A DNA stretch of 52,252 nucleotides from the NCBI GenBank assembly GCA_964484465.1, contig CAZAFL010000024.1:1-52252 (forward strand). Reading direction: 5' to 3'. The notes under the pieces were generated by a model that searched no databases, was not told the DNA's origin, and was given only the letters and a program-made list of their open reading frames with translations. Of this stretch, positions 26,132 to 35,040 are shown piece after piece. A program made the position numbers and the translations under genes. Origin of the DNA: CAZAFL01 sp964484465 (lineage in GTDB: Bacteria; Bacteroidota; Ignavibacteria; UBA10030; SZUA-254). The first letter of the stretch is position 1. Every line of letters starts with the position of its first letter.

Positions 26132-26168
26132 AAAGATTTTAGGATAGGAACAAACGGTAGATGCTGCG

Positions 26169-26591
26169 CTACATTCCCTTTAAAATGCGTTCGAGCTGTT
26201 CGGCGTGTGCCGTTTCGTCCACAATTAATTCTTCGAGTTTGACCTTGAGTCCGTATTCCCCGGCTTCATCGGCTTGAGCAGCCCGGGCGCGGTAATTTTC
26301 GACTGCTTCCCTCTCAAGTTTAAGGTCGTATTTTAACATTCCCTTCACGTCTTTAGGACATTTGTGCTGGACAGGCATGGTGGTCGGTTTGCCGCCGAGG
26401 CTAGCTATTTTCCCTGCAAGGAAGACTGCATGCTGCATTTCACCGGCGATTTCGGGCGTAAGAAATTCCCGGAGTTCTTCGCCGTCCCATCCTGTCGCAA
26501 CAGAAGTTTGATAGAGATACAAAATAGATGCCCCCAGTTCGTTTGCGAGGTCCTGATTCAATCCTTCAATGAGTTTTTTCTTATCTGCCAT
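26169..26591 (-). CDS. Ferritin-like (bacterioferritin/Dps-type) diiron protein
   Basis: A 140-residue four-helix protein. Iron ligands of the ferritin-like pattern are visible: E18, then ExxH at E51-H54, Glu residues near 93-98, and ExxH at E126-H129. Such proteins store iron or detoxify iron with peroxide. GAGGAGAA precedes the ATG. It lies directly after hemE and 37 bases before the glycan block, which suggests coordinated iron handling with haem synthesis. No haem-ligating Met typical of true Bfr is obvious. Confidence 0.85.
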   Translation of the reverse strand: MADKKKLIEGLNQDLANELGASILYLYQTSVATGWDGEELREFLTPEIAGEMQHAVFLAGKIASLGGKPTTMPVQHKCPKDVKGMLKYDLKLEREAVENYRARAAQADEAGEYGLKVKLEELIVDETAHAEQLERILKGM

Positions 26592-26618
26592 TAGATTGTT
26601 CTCCTCAATAGATATGAA

Positions 26619-27662
26619 TTATGTATGATATTGTCTGCTTTCTTCTTTTACCGCTCGAACAAATTCTTTTGCATGCTCGACAGGAGTATCGGGTGTAATT
26701 CCATGACCGAGGTTAAAAATATGTCCCGGGCTTTTGCCGAATTTTGCAAGAAGAGATTTTACTTCCTGCCTGATTCGTTCAGGTGAAGCATATAGTACCA
26801 GGGGGTCGAGGTTTCCCTGTAACGCTACAACCTCACCGATGAGTTTCTTTGCATGACCGATGTCGACAGTCCAATCCAATCCGACGACACTACATCCCGT
26901 TGCCGCTATATCCGTTAATGAATGATTGCAATCCTTGCAGAACACTATAAAGGGTTCCTGAGAGTGTTTTGTTTCGGCAATCACTTGTCTGATATACCGC
27001 AAAGAAAATTCCTTGAACGCATCCGGCGTCAGGATTCCGCCCCACGTATCGAACAGTTGAACCGCCTGCGCGCCCGCTTCAATTTGTGCGCTCAAATACG
27101 AAGCGACAACGGCTGTTATTTTTTCAAGTAGCGTATGCAGCCGGCGCGGGTTATCGTACATCATTTGTTTCGTGTACCGAAAGTTCTTCGACCCCTGTCC
27201 GTCTATCATATATGCAGCAAGTGTCCAGGGCGAGCCGGAAAATCCAATCAACGGGACACGTCCGTTAAGCAGTTTCCTGGTCAGTCGCAGGGCATCCATA
27301 ACGAATTTAAGTTTGTCTGCCGGGTCAGGCACCGAAAGTTTCTTAACGTCCTCGTCGGAACGCACCGGCGAAGGGAAACATGGCCCGCCTTTCCCTTCTT
27401 CGACTATGAGCTCCATCCCCATTGCTTCCGGGACGACCAGAATATCGGAAAAAATTATCGCTGCGTCAACATCCAAAATGTCGACAGGCTGAATAGTGAC
27501 CGCGGCCGCAAATTCAACAGTTTTACAAAGTGTGAGGAAATCTGCCTTCGCCCGCACCGCACGGTATTCAGGTAAATATCTTCCCGCCTGGCGCATCATC
27601 CATGCGGGTGTATAGGCCGTGGGTTTCCGGTAACATGCCTGCAGAAATACGTCGCTCTTCAT
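26619..27662 (-). CDS. hemE: Uroporphyrinogen decarboxylase
   Basis: A 347-residue cytosolic enzyme that decarboxylates uroporphyrinogen III to coproporphyrinogen III. Family signatures are PAWMMRQAGRYLPEYRAVR near residue 20, GFSGSPWTLAAYMIDG and VQLFDTWGG; the C-terminal half ends with NLGHGITPDTP. Length is normal. It overlaps hemD by four bases (ATGA), and a ferritin-like gene follows 27 bases later. Confidence 0.97.
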   Translation of the reverse strand: MKSDVFLQACYRKPTAYTPAWMMRQAGRYLPEYRAVRAKADFLTLCKTVEFAAAVTIQPVDILDVDAAIIFSDILVVPEAMGMELIVEEGKGGPCFPSPVRSDEDVKKLSVPDPADKLKFVMDALRLTRKLLNGRVPLIGFSGSPWTLAAYMIDGQGSKNFRYTKQMMYDNPRRLHTLLEKITAVVASYLSAQIEAGAQAVQLFDTWGGILTPDAFKEFSLRYIRQVIAETKHSQEPFIVFCKDCNHSLTDIAATGCSVVGLDWTVDIGHAKKLIGEVVALQGNLDPLVLYASPERIRQEVKSLLAKFGKSPGHIFNLGHGITPDTPVEHAKEFVRAVKEESRQYHT

Positions 27663-28474
27663 TGTGCTATTTCGCGGTGAGAGGAGTTGACGCTCGATTG
27701 AAAATAGGAGAGGAGGGATTGTACCAATGAATCGACCGATGAATGTTCGGCGACGACATCGACGGTCAGGTCGAATTCCCCGGCAGTTTTTGCAGTCACC
27801 GGTCCAATGACGGCGACTTTCATGTGTCTCTTGATTTCCTCAACCTCATCCGGAGAAAACAGTCCTAAGAAATTTTTTATTGTCGACGGGCTGGTAAATG
27901 TTACCATATCGACATTTCCCTGCAGGAGCATTGTCCGCAGTCGACGGATATCGTTCTCCTTCGGCTTCTCTGTTTTGTAAACGATGATCTCGTCGACGTG
28001 TGCGCCGAGAATTTTCAGATGGTCAGAGAGAATATGACTTCCTAAATTTCCCCGCGGGAAAAGGAACGACATGCCCTGAAGATCTTCCAATTTCATTATT
28101 CTGGAAAGTTCAACTGACGTGAATTTGTCCGGCATACCGGTCACGGTACATCCATGATGCTCGATTGCCTGTTTTGTTTTCTCTCCAACGACAAAAATCT
28201 TTTTTTCCAGCAATTGTTGAAGAGGGAAGTCTCGCTCGACCATGCGACGTGTAAAAAAATCGACTCCGTTGATACTTGTAAAGATTAGTCCGTCATACAT
28301 ATACAGCCCCTCAAGTGCACGGTCGCATATTTCCCATGAATCCGGAGGGGAAATTTCAATGGTCGGAAATACAACGGGATGGCCGCCGTGGAGTGTTATT
28401 AGTTTCATGAACTCTTCGGCCTGATGAGTTGCGCGTGTGACGAGGATTGATTTTCCGGTTAGGCCAGTGCTCAT
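27659..28474 (-). CDS. hemD: Uroporphyrinogen-III synthase
   Basis: A 271-residue two-domain protein that closes hydroxymethylbilane to uroporphyrinogen III. The sequence is divergent, as usual in this family, but ILVTRATHQAEEFMKL at the N-terminus, DGLIFTSINGVDFF, and VTFTSPSTIKNFLG in the second domain are typical. It lies between hemC (11-base gap) and hemE (four-base overlap), which makes the assignment firm. Confidence 0.92.
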   Translation of the reverse strand: MSTGLTGKSILVTRATHQAEEFMKLITLHGGHPVVFPTIEISPPDSWEICDRALEGLYMYDGLIFTSINGVDFFTRRMVERDFPLQQLLEKKIFVVGEKTKQAIEHHGCTVTGMPDKFTSVELSRIMKLEDLQGMSFLFPRGNLGSHILSDHLKILGAHVDEIIVYKTEKPKENDIRRLRTMLLQGNVDMVTFTSPSTIKNFLGLFSPDEVEEIKRHMKVAVIGPVTAKTAGEFDLTVDVVAEHSSVDSLVQSLLSYFQSSVNSSHREIAQ

Positions 28475-28485
28475 TGATATGGTAG

Positions 28486-29454
28486 TTATGAAACGGGATG
28501 TTCGTTCATGACGGAACCACGAATGTGTTCGAGAATTTCTCTTCCACCCCCATCGTACAGGGTCCTCGCAAGTTCGACGCCGAGCTCTTCGGAATGTTCC
28601 ATCGGTCCCTGAATTTTTCCCCGCACGATTTTCCGCCCGTCGATCGAACCTATCATCGCATCGAGCCTGAATTCATTATTTTCAATGCGGCCGTATGTTC
28701 CGATGGGAACCTGACATCCGCCTTCGAGGTAACGCAGGAACGAACGTTCCCCCCGCGTTGCAATGGTCGTGGACTCATTTCCCAGGCGGCTGACATAGTT
28801 TAACATTCGTTTATCATCTTCGCGCATTTCAATTGCGAGCGCTCCCTGACCGACGGCAGGAAGTAATTTTTCAACCGGAAGAATTTCTGTTATGCGAGCA
28901 TCCATTCCAAGGCGGACGACACCGGCACGGGCGAGGATCATCCCGTCCCAGTCTGATGCGTCCAGTTTAGAAAATCTGGTATTGAGGTTTCCACGGATGT
29001 CAACGATCTGGAGGTCGGGGCGTTGTCCCATCAACTGAGATTTACGCCGCAGGCTCCCGGTTGCTATCGTTCCTCCGATTGGAACGTCATCAAGTTTGTG
29101 GATCTGTTTTCGGGGATGAGCAATAAATACATCCCGTACATCCTCGCGTTTTGTGATTGCACCTATCGAAAGCCCTTTCGGCAATGTTGTTGGTAGGTCC
29201 TTCAGGCTGTGCACGGCGAGGTCGATGCTTCCTTCAAGCAGGGCGTGTTCAATTTCTTTCGTGAACAACCCTTTGTCGCCAATTGTTGAAAGAGGGGAGT
29301 CGAGAATGCGGTCACCGGTTGTTTTGATAATCTGCAATGTTACCGTAATGCCGCGGAACATCTTTTCCAGCGCATTCTTCACCCATTCTGCCTGCCAGAG
29401 GGCAAGCGGGCTTCCGCGGCTTCCGATGATTATGGCCGAAGGTTCTTTTTTCAT
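28486..29454 (-). CDS. hemC: Hydroxymethylbilane synthase (porphobilinogen deaminase)
   Basis: A 322-residue enzyme that polymerises four porphobilinogens. The dipyrromethane cofactor attaches to C247 in YLEGGCQVPIGTY. N-terminal IIGSRGSPLALWQAEWV and LAVHSLKDLPTTLP (with the catalytic Asp region) are characteristic. It overlaps the hemA stop by four bases (ATGA). Confidence 0.97.
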   Translation of the reverse strand: MKKEPSAIIIGSRGSPLALWQAEWVKNALEKMFRGITVTLQIIKTTGDRILDSPLSTIGDKGLFTKEIEHALLEGSIDLAVHSLKDLPTTLPKGLSIGAITKREDVRDVFIAHPRKQIHKLDDVPIGGTIATGSLRRKSQLMGQRPDLQIVDIRGNLNTRFSKLDASDWDGMILARAGVVRLGMDARITEILPVEKLLPAVGQGALAIEMREDDKRMLNYVSRLGNESTTIATRGERSFLRYLEGGCQVPIGTYGRIENNEFRLDAMIGSIDGRKIVRGKIQGPMEHSEELGVELARTLYDGGGREILEHIRGSVMNEHPVS

Positions 29455-30719
29455 TGTGAATGTTTCTTGTCCAGGCCAAAGAGGTGCCGCAAAAAATGAA
29501 CTTTGGCTTTTGTATCCTCATGTTCCGTACCATGGTTGTTTTTAAGATTCACCATCGGCGTATGAAGGATCTTGTTGACGATGCGTTTTGTCAATATCTC
29601 GACCTCATCTTCCTTTGCTGTAAAATGATGTAGATGTTTTTCAACCTCCGATTTTCGGATTGATTCAAATTGTTCACGCAATTCTTGGATGGTTGGGTTA
29701 ACCTCAAGCGCGTTATACCAGGTATTGAAGTTGGTGACTTCGTCGAATACAATCTGCCGGACTTTTGGCATTTCCGCTGTGCGATGGGATAGGTTATTGT
29801 CGATAATGGAATTAAGCGCATCGATGTCGTGGAGGAAAATGTTTTCAATGCTGTTTGCAGTCGGGTCGATATTGCGGGGAACGCCGATATCGATAATGAA
29901 CAATGGTTTGTTCCTCCGGGTGCGCATGATTGTTCGAATATCGTTCGCCGAAAGAACATGCGTTGGCGATTCCACGGAGCTGATAACGATGTCGACGTTT
30001 TGGAGTTCATGTATTATTTGGCTGTAGTCCACAACAGTGCCCCCGATGTGTTTTGCTAACTCCTCTGCTCGTGTTCGTGTGCGGTTTGCCAGGAGCAATT
30101 TACCGAGGTTTCGCCCTGCAAGGTGTTTCGCGGTGAGTTTCCCCGTTTCGCCAGCGCCAATGAGAAGAGCTGTACATGTGGACAGGTTCTCAAAAATTTT
30201 GGAGGCGAGTTCGGCGGCCGCGTAACTGATGGAGATGGCTCCTTCTCCGATTTCTGTTTCGGTGTGGGAGCGCTTCCCGACATGGAGAGCGGTGTTTGCC
30301 AGTCTGCTCAGCACCGGGCCGGCAGCGTGCATTTCCTGAGCAATGGAAAAAGCTTCCTTGACTTGATTGATAATCTGGACATCTCCCAGCACCATCGAAT
30401 CGATACCGGAAGCTACGTTACAAATATGCTTCACAGCGTTGAGAGAAGAGAGGAGATAAAAATGTTTCTCTTCGACAAACTGCTCTGCCTGTTTGAACGT
30501 TGCAAGAGTGTTCCACAATGGTGCACCATTGGATTTGTTCTCGAAGGGGACATAATAGAGTTCGGTCCGGTTGCAGGTGGAAACAAGGAGGCTTTCTTGA
30601 ACGTGCAATTCTCTCAGCCGGGTCAATGCGGAGCGTGTTTCATCGGCTGAGAACCACATTTTTTCCCGGATATCGATGGTTGCCGTACGGTGATTGATCC
30701 CGAGGCAGAAAAGGTTCAT
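29451..30719 (-). CDS. hemA: Glutamyl-tRNA reductase
   Basis: A 422-residue NADPH enzyme that reduces glutamyl-tRNA to glutamate-1-semialdehyde, the committed step of the C5 pathway. The catalytic Cys is C49 in LLVSTCNRTELYYV; GINHRTATIDIREK is N-terminal, and GAGETGKLTAKHL is the NADPH site. The C-terminal helical dimerisation region is complete. It is followed by hemC with a four-base overlap and preceded by the HemX-like gene after 74 bases. HemA is often controlled by haem-triggered proteolysis; nothing in the sequence proves that here. Confidence 0.97.
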   Translation of the reverse strand: MNLFCLGINHRTATIDIREKMWFSADETRSALTRLRELHVQESLLVSTCNRTELYYVPFENKSNGAPLWNTLATFKQAEQFVEEKHFYLLSSLNAVKHICNVASGIDSMVLGDVQIINQVKEAFSIAQEMHAAGPVLSRLANTALHVGKRSHTETEIGEGAISISYAAAELASKIFENLSTCTALLIGAGETGKLTAKHLAGRNLGKLLLANRTRTRAEELAKHIGGTVVDYSQIIHELQNVDIVISSVESPTHVLSANDIRTIMRTRRNKPLFIIDIGVPRNIDPTANSIENIFLHDIDALNSIIDNNLSHRTAEMPKVRQIVFDEVTNFNTWYNALEVNPTIQELREQFESIRKSEVEKHLHHFTAKEDEVEILTKRIVNKILHTPMVNLKNNHGTEHEDTKAKVHFLRHLFGLDKKHSQ

Positions 30720-30793
30720 GATGCCGATGTTCCAGTAATAATGGTACGTGTACTGCTATATTTCATTGTCGAAAATTCACTCGGTTTAAAAAC

Positions 30794-31618
30794 TTAATAA
30801 AATTTATGGAAGCCGCTGAAGAACATATTGATGACAGTCATTGAAAAAAGGGCGACAGCAAATCCGAGGACGGAGAAAACCATGATTCTTCTTCCGCCCC
30901 AGCCTGCCATTTGTTTCGCTGAAAGGCCGATACCATAAATCATCCATATAACCAGCGTGCCGACAAGCTTGGGGTCGGCGTATGAAAAATTCTCAAATGC
31001 CTGCGGGAGCCAGACGATGCCGACAATAATTGCGATTGTCAGGAGCACGAAACCGAAGACTGTTGCGGTGAAACTCATTCGTTCCAGCATTTCCAGATTC
31101 GGAAGTCGCTTGTAAATAACTCCGAACTGGCTCGACTTGATTTCATGGTACAGCATCAGATAGAGAAACCCATACACAGCTGCAATCGTTATCGCTGCAT
31201 ATCCCAGCATTGCGCTTAATACGTGAAACCCGAGAAGGTTGCTCCTCAACATGGGAGGAACTTCGGCAAGTTCACGTATAAAAATAGATGATACGAGTTG
31301 AAAGAAAAACGGCAGGACAAGAATAAAATATCCCGTCGATTTTATTTTGGTGCGCACCTCGATGTAGCTGTAGGTGAGAGTGATGGTAAACGCAATGAGT
31401 GACAGGATTTCGAATACCGTCGTAATCGGCGGATGATGAAATTCCACAGCGCGTATGATAATATAGAGACCATGGACGAGAAGCGTTACAACAAGGAGGG
31501 GTGTTTTTGTGGCCTCAGCAATCTGAACACTGCGGAAAAAAGCTTTTGCGTACGCCCAGGTGGCTGCAAAATAGAGAACCGGGAGTGCTATTTCCAGTAC
31601 GCTGATAAGCAAAAGCAT
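30794..31618 (-). CDS. hemX: CcsA/HemX-like cytochrome c assembly-family membrane protein
   Basis: A 274-residue membrane protein with about eight helices and the CcsA-type (cytochrome c assembly) fold. Conserved pieces are FHVLSAMLGYAAITIAAVYGFLYL (central helices), a His in LVHGLYIIIRAVEFHHPP and WGGRR near the end. The tryptophan-rich WWD loop of true CcmC/CcsA haem-handling proteins is not seen, which matches HemX. In Bacillus, HemX is encoded next to hemA and lowers HemA levels. The same neighbourhood here (hemX-hemA-hemC-hemD) supports that role by analogy. Confidence 0.78.
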   Translation of the reverse strand: MLLLISVLEIALPVLYFAATWAYAKAFFRSVQIAEATKTPLLVVTLLVHGLYIIIRAVEFHHPPITTVFEILSLIAFTITLTYSYIEVRTKIKSTGYFILVLPFFFQLVSSIFIRELAEVPPMLRSNLLGFHVLSAMLGYAAITIAAVYGFLYLMLYHEIKSSQFGVIYKRLPNLEMLERMSFTATVFGFVLLTIAIIVGIVWLPQAFENFSYADPKLVGTLVIWMIYGIGLSAKQMAGWGGRRIMVFSVLGFAVALFSMTVINMFFSGFHKFY

Positions 31619-31641
31619 ATCAAAGGTCAGAAATTTTACGT

Positions 31642-31670
31642 AAGATACCGAATAAAGGGGGGATTCGCAA
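31642..31670 (-). promoter_or_regulatory. Candidate promoter of the long haem operon
   Basis: On the minus strand, TTGCGA (31670-31665), a 17-base spacer with a C6 run and TATCTT (31647-31642) end 24 bases before the HemX-like start codon. The palindromic element at 31671-31718 abuts the -35 box. Confidence 0.45.
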
Positions 31671-31718
31671 GACTCCCTCCCGCAGGTTTGGAACCTGAGG
31701 GAGGTTGCAACTCCCTCT
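31671..31718. repeat. Palindromic REP-like intergenic element A
   Basis: CCTCCC-G-CAGGTT (31676-31688), loop TGG, AACCTG-A-GGGAGG (31692-31704) form a 12-bp stem with one mismatch. GGGAG...CTCCC pairing with GTTGCAAC in between extends it. It lies between divergent ccsA/hemX and the dipeptidase gene. Hairpin plus GGGAGG resembles element B at 34920. Confidence 0.55.
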
Positions 31719-31785
31719 TGTCTTTCTTATATTCACTTACTTTTCACATCAAACATCAACAATCAAGACCTCAACATTAATTTGG

Positions 31786-33171
31786 ATGAACACTCTCCTG
31801 CAATATATCGAGAATAATAAACAACGTTATCTTGAAGAACTCAAACAGTTTCTCGCCATCCCCAGCATTAGCACAAATCCTGAAAATAAGCAGGACATCC
31901 AGCGTTGCTCAGATTGGGTTGCAGATCATCTGAAAACTGTCGGAATGGAGAATGTGTCGGTTTTTGTAACGAAGGGTCATCCTGTGGTGTACGGAGATTG
32001 GAAGAAAGCACCGGGCAAACCCACTGTTCTGTTTTATGGACATTATGATGTCCAGCCCGTCGACCCGGTTGAATTATGGACGTCACCCCCATTCGAGGCG
32101 ACAGTCCGTGGAGAAAATCTTTATGCCCGCGGCTCCGTTGACGATAAAGGGCAGGTATTTATTCATCTGAAAAGTATTGAAGCCTACATGAAGAACTTTG
32201 GAAGCCTGCCGGTGAATTTGAAAATGATCATCGAGGGAGAAGAAGAGATCGGAAGTGAACATCTCGAAGACTTCGTAAAAGAACATAAGGAACTGCTTAA
32301 AGCCGATATTATTGTCATTTCCGATACATCTATGTTTGCAAAAGGTATCCCATCGGTGTGCTATGGTCTTCGCGGGCTTTCGTATATGCAGGTCGATATT
32401 GTCGGGCCGAATAGCGATTTGCATTCCGGTTCATTCGGCGGGTCGGTACATAACCCGATCCAGGCACTCTCGGAGATTATTGCCCGGTTGCACGATACCA
32501 GTGGAAGAATTACCATTCCCGGATTTTATGACAATGTCAGGCCTCTTACAAAAAAAGAACGGAATGAGTATAAAAAACTTCCATGGAACGATAAATCGTA
32601 CGCGAAAAAATTAGGCGTACGCTCGCTCTACGGAGAGCGAAGCTTCACAACGCTTGAACGGTTGTGGGCTCGTCCGACGCTGGAGTGTAATGGCATTTGG
32701 GGTGGTTTTACGGGAGAGGGAGCAAAGACGGTACTGCCTTCACGGGCATCCGCGAAAATCTCGATGCGCCTTGTGCCCGATCAGAAATCCGCTACGGTGG
32801 CGGCACAGTTTGCACGGTACATAAGAAAAATTGCACCCAAAACCGTCCGGGTGAACATACAGAATCTTCATGGAGGCGAAGCCGCAATAACACCAATTGA
32901 TAGCCCTGGCGTCAAAGCCGCCGCCGCTGCCCTCGAAAAGGGATTTGGGAAAAAACCTCTGTATCAGCGCGAAGGTGGCTCAATCCCGATTGTCATCCAG
33001 TTCAAAAACATCCTCAAGCTCGATTCAGTGCTGCTTGGTTTCGGATTGCCGGATGAAAATTCCCATGCACCTGATGAACATATCAATCTTAATAATTTTT
33101 TTGGGGGCATCCGAACCGTAACTCATTTCTATAACGAGCTTCCGCATTTTATGAATCGTAAGGAGAAGTAA
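31786..33171 (+). CDS. M20-family metallodipeptidase
   Basis: A 461-residue cytosolic peptidase of the M20 dipeptidase group. Zinc-ligand regions are GHYDVQP (H86, D88), ARGSVDDKG (D119), EGEEEIGS (E152-E154), ISDTSMF and ENSHAPDEH. The dimerisation domain insert starts near residue 190 (YGLRGLSYMQVDIVGP). Length fits CNDP-like dipeptidases. ATG 31786 is chosen because the M20 domain begins there; a start at 31705 would translate part of the palindromic region. The beta-propeller gene follows after seven bases. Confidence 0.93.
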   Translation: MNTLLQYIENNKQRYLEELKQFLAIPSISTNPENKQDIQRCSDWVADHLKTVGMENVSVFVTKGHPVVYGDWKKAPGKPTVLFYGHYDVQPVDPVELWTSPPFEATVRGENLYARGSVDDKGQVFIHLKSIEAYMKNFGSLPVNLKMIIEGEEEIGSEHLEDFVKEHKELLKADIIVISDTSMFAKGIPSVCYGLRGLSYMQVDIVGPNSDLHSGSFGGSVHNPIQALSEIIARLHDTSGRITIPGFYDNVRPLTKKERNEYKKLPWNDKSYAKKLGVRSLYGERSFTTLERLWARPTLECNGIWGGFTGEGAKTVLPSRASAKISMRLVPDQKSATVAAQFARYIRKIAPKTVRVNIQNLHGGEAAITPIDSPGVKAAAAALEKGFGKKPLYQREGGSIPIVIQFKNILKLDSVLLGFGLPDENSHAPDEHINLNNFFGGIRTVTHFYNELPHFMNRKEK

Positions 33172-33178
33172 GCGTCCG

Positions 33179-34228
33179 ATGATCGATGATGAGATGATTC
33201 CGATACTGGCACTTCTGCATACTCTCGCCATTTCCATGATGGTGGGGATGGTCAACCCGTTCTCTCTATTCGAAAACATATCCACAGTATTCGGCTTTGA
33301 GCCGAAAGAAACATCGCAGGTTGTTGTTGACGGGCAACTCACGCCAGATACCGTAACGACGCCGTGGAAATTGGCGTCGGATTTTCCAGCGAAAAATTAT
33401 CTCATAGCGGTGTGTTTCGCCGATTCTATGACCGGCACTATTGTCGGCGCCGGCGGTATTATTGTCCGCACTGCAAACGAAGGCAGATCCTGGTATACGG
33501 AGACTAATACTACAAAAGAAGACCTGTACGCTGTCAGTTTTTGCGACAGGCGGAATGGCACGGCCGTGGGGCTGGATGGGACAATCCTCCATACCGTGAA
33601 CGGAGGGGCGACGTGGGACCACCGGCAAAGCGGAGTAACTACCCATTTGTTAGGTGTAGCATTTGAATCGGTAATGAACGGTATTGTGGTGGGCTCTGAC
33701 GGCGTTATTCTCCGCACGACAGACAGTGGAATTACCTGGGTGAAAGAACCCAGCGGGACTGCGCAGCGGCTTAAAGCGGTCTGCTACCGAAACTCAAAAC
33801 TCTGCACAGCAGTAGGGTTGAACGGTACTATTTTGCAATCCCAAGATGGAGGTGTAACATGGAAAAGCCAGAACAGCAATACCAAAAATAATCTTTTTGC
33901 AGTTTCATTTCCCGATGTCAACACGGGCATCGCCGTTGGCTTCGGCGGCGTTGTTGTGAGAACAACTGATGGTGGGAAGACCTGGGCCGAGCGGCCTTCC
34001 GGTACAAAGAAACATTTGTACGGTATCTCGATGGTAAACCCCCGCATCGGTACAGCAGTAGGGGGGGACGGAACGATTATTCGTACGACCGACGGAGGAA
34101 TCACATGGATGACTCAAGTGAGCAGCACAAACGATTACCTCTACGGTGTTTCGTTTACAAATCCCAATGTTGGCATAGCAGTCGGGAATAACGGCGTTAT
34201 CCTGCGCACGACAACGGGCGGCTGGTAA
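33179..34228 (+). CDS. Seven-repeat beta-propeller protein (Ycf48/BNR-like)
   Basis: A 349-residue protein with an N-terminal hydrophobic stretch (about residues 7-26) and seven tandem repeats of about 41 residues. Each has the form L(Y/F/L)xVxFxxxxxGxxVGxxGxIxRTxDGGxTW, beginning at about residue 76; the last is cut off after TTGGW. This predicts a seven-bladed propeller, as in Ycf48-type assembly factors and Asp-box proteins. The stop codon TAA is followed immediately by the next gene's ATG, so expression is coupled to the corrinoid adenosyltransferase. AAGGAGA lies before the ATG. The function is unknown; export or membrane anchoring is likely. Confidence 0.85.
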   Translation: MIDDEMIPILALLHTLAISMMVGMVNPFSLFENISTVFGFEPKETSQVVVDGQLTPDTVTTPWKLASDFPAKNYLIAVCFADSMTGTIVGAGGIIVRTANEGRSWYTETNTTKEDLYAVSFCDRRNGTAVGLDGTILHTVNGGATWDHRQSGVTTHLLGVAFESVMNGIVVGSDGVILRTTDSGITWVKEPSGTAQRLKAVCYRNSKLCTAVGLNGTILQSQDGGVTWKSQNSNTKNNLFAVSFPDVNTGIAVGFGGVVVRTTDGGKTWAERPSGTKKHLYGISMVNPRIGTAVGGDGTIIRTTDGGITWMTQVSSTNDYLYGVSFTNPNVGIAVGNNGVILRTTTGGW

Positions 34229-34768
34229 ATGAAAATTTATACAAAGACCGGAGATAAGGGGCAGACATCATTATTTGGAGGGAAGCGTGTGCCAAAAGAC
34301 GAGTTGCGCATCGAGGCATATGGTACAGTTGACGAATTGAACAGTCTTCTCGGTATTTGCAGGTCGATGAATCCTCCCGGGGAAATTTCTGGAATTCTGG
34401 AAAAAATTCAGAATGAACTTTTTATCCTCGGTGCTGATTTGGCTACACCCGGTGATTCTTCCAGGTCATCCGGCCGGATACAACCCACCACTGTTGCAGG
34501 TCTTGAACAACATATCGACGCTGTTGAGCCTAAGCTTGAACCGTTAAAGAATTTTATCCTCCCGGGCGGGAATCCTGTCGCTTCGACGCTGCATTTTGCC
34601 AGAACCGTTTGCCGGCGTGCTGAGCGCCGCACGGTACAGCTTGCCCGCGAGCAGGAAATAGACGAATTGAATGTTGTTTACCTCAACCGCCTCTCCGATC
34701 TCCTTTTTGTGCTCGCCCGATGGTCAAATGCGATCAGCAAGACGCATGAGACCAAATGGAGTCCGTAG
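34229..34768 (+). CDS. Cob(I)alamin adenosyltransferase, PduO type
   Basis: A 179-residue enzyme that transfers the 5'-deoxyadenosyl group from ATP to cob(I)alamin. The ATP loop TKTGDKGQTSLFGGKRVPKD (residues 4-23), EAYGTVDELNSLLG, and the C-terminal ILPGGNPVASTLHFARTVCRRAER are diagnostic. No cobalamin synthesis gene is nearby. The start touches the stop of the propeller gene. No clear terminator follows. Confidence 0.95.
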   Translation: MKIYTKTGDKGQTSLFGGKRVPKDELRIEAYGTVDELNSLLGICRSMNPPGEISGILEKIQNELFILGADLATPGDSSRSSGRIQPTTVAGLEQHIDAVEPKLEPLKNFILPGGNPVASTLHFARTVCRRAERRTVQLAREQEIDELNVVYLNRLSDLLFVLARWSNAISKTHETKWSP

Positions 34769-34919
34769 GTTTTTTTCGGCTTACCCCTTCCCCTGTTAAT
34801 AAATAATCAGGTTAATGCAGATTATTCATTCCTATCACCGCTGAGGACCATTTCAAACGGTATGAACACGGGAAAAGAATATAATGGCACAACCATAAAG
34901 CCAGGAATGAAAATAAAAA

Positions 34920-34990
34920 GAGCATGGGGTGGGTTGGCATTCCAACTTGGGAGGCGAAGTCAGAAACCGTGGTTCCCACCACGCATGCTC
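34920..34990. repeat. Palindromic three-arm intergenic element B
   Basis: The outer arms GAGCATG (34920-34926) and CATGCTC (34984-34990) enclose two perfect hairpins: GTTGG-CATT-CCAAC (34933-34946) and GTGGT-TCCC-ACCAC (34969-34982). GGGAGG follows the first hairpin. This is the layout of a REP doublet or a small structured RNA. A 60-codon open frame across it (34862-35044) is not convincing. Confidence 0.55.
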
Positions 34991-35040
34991 ATGTCAAAGA
35001 TAAAGCTTTCGTCAAAAAAAATCAAGTATGAAATTTCAGG

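Noticed and set aside
31705..31785. Longer N-terminus for the M20 dipeptidase
   Set aside because: It would translate sequence beside and inside the palindromic element and has no M20 similarity.
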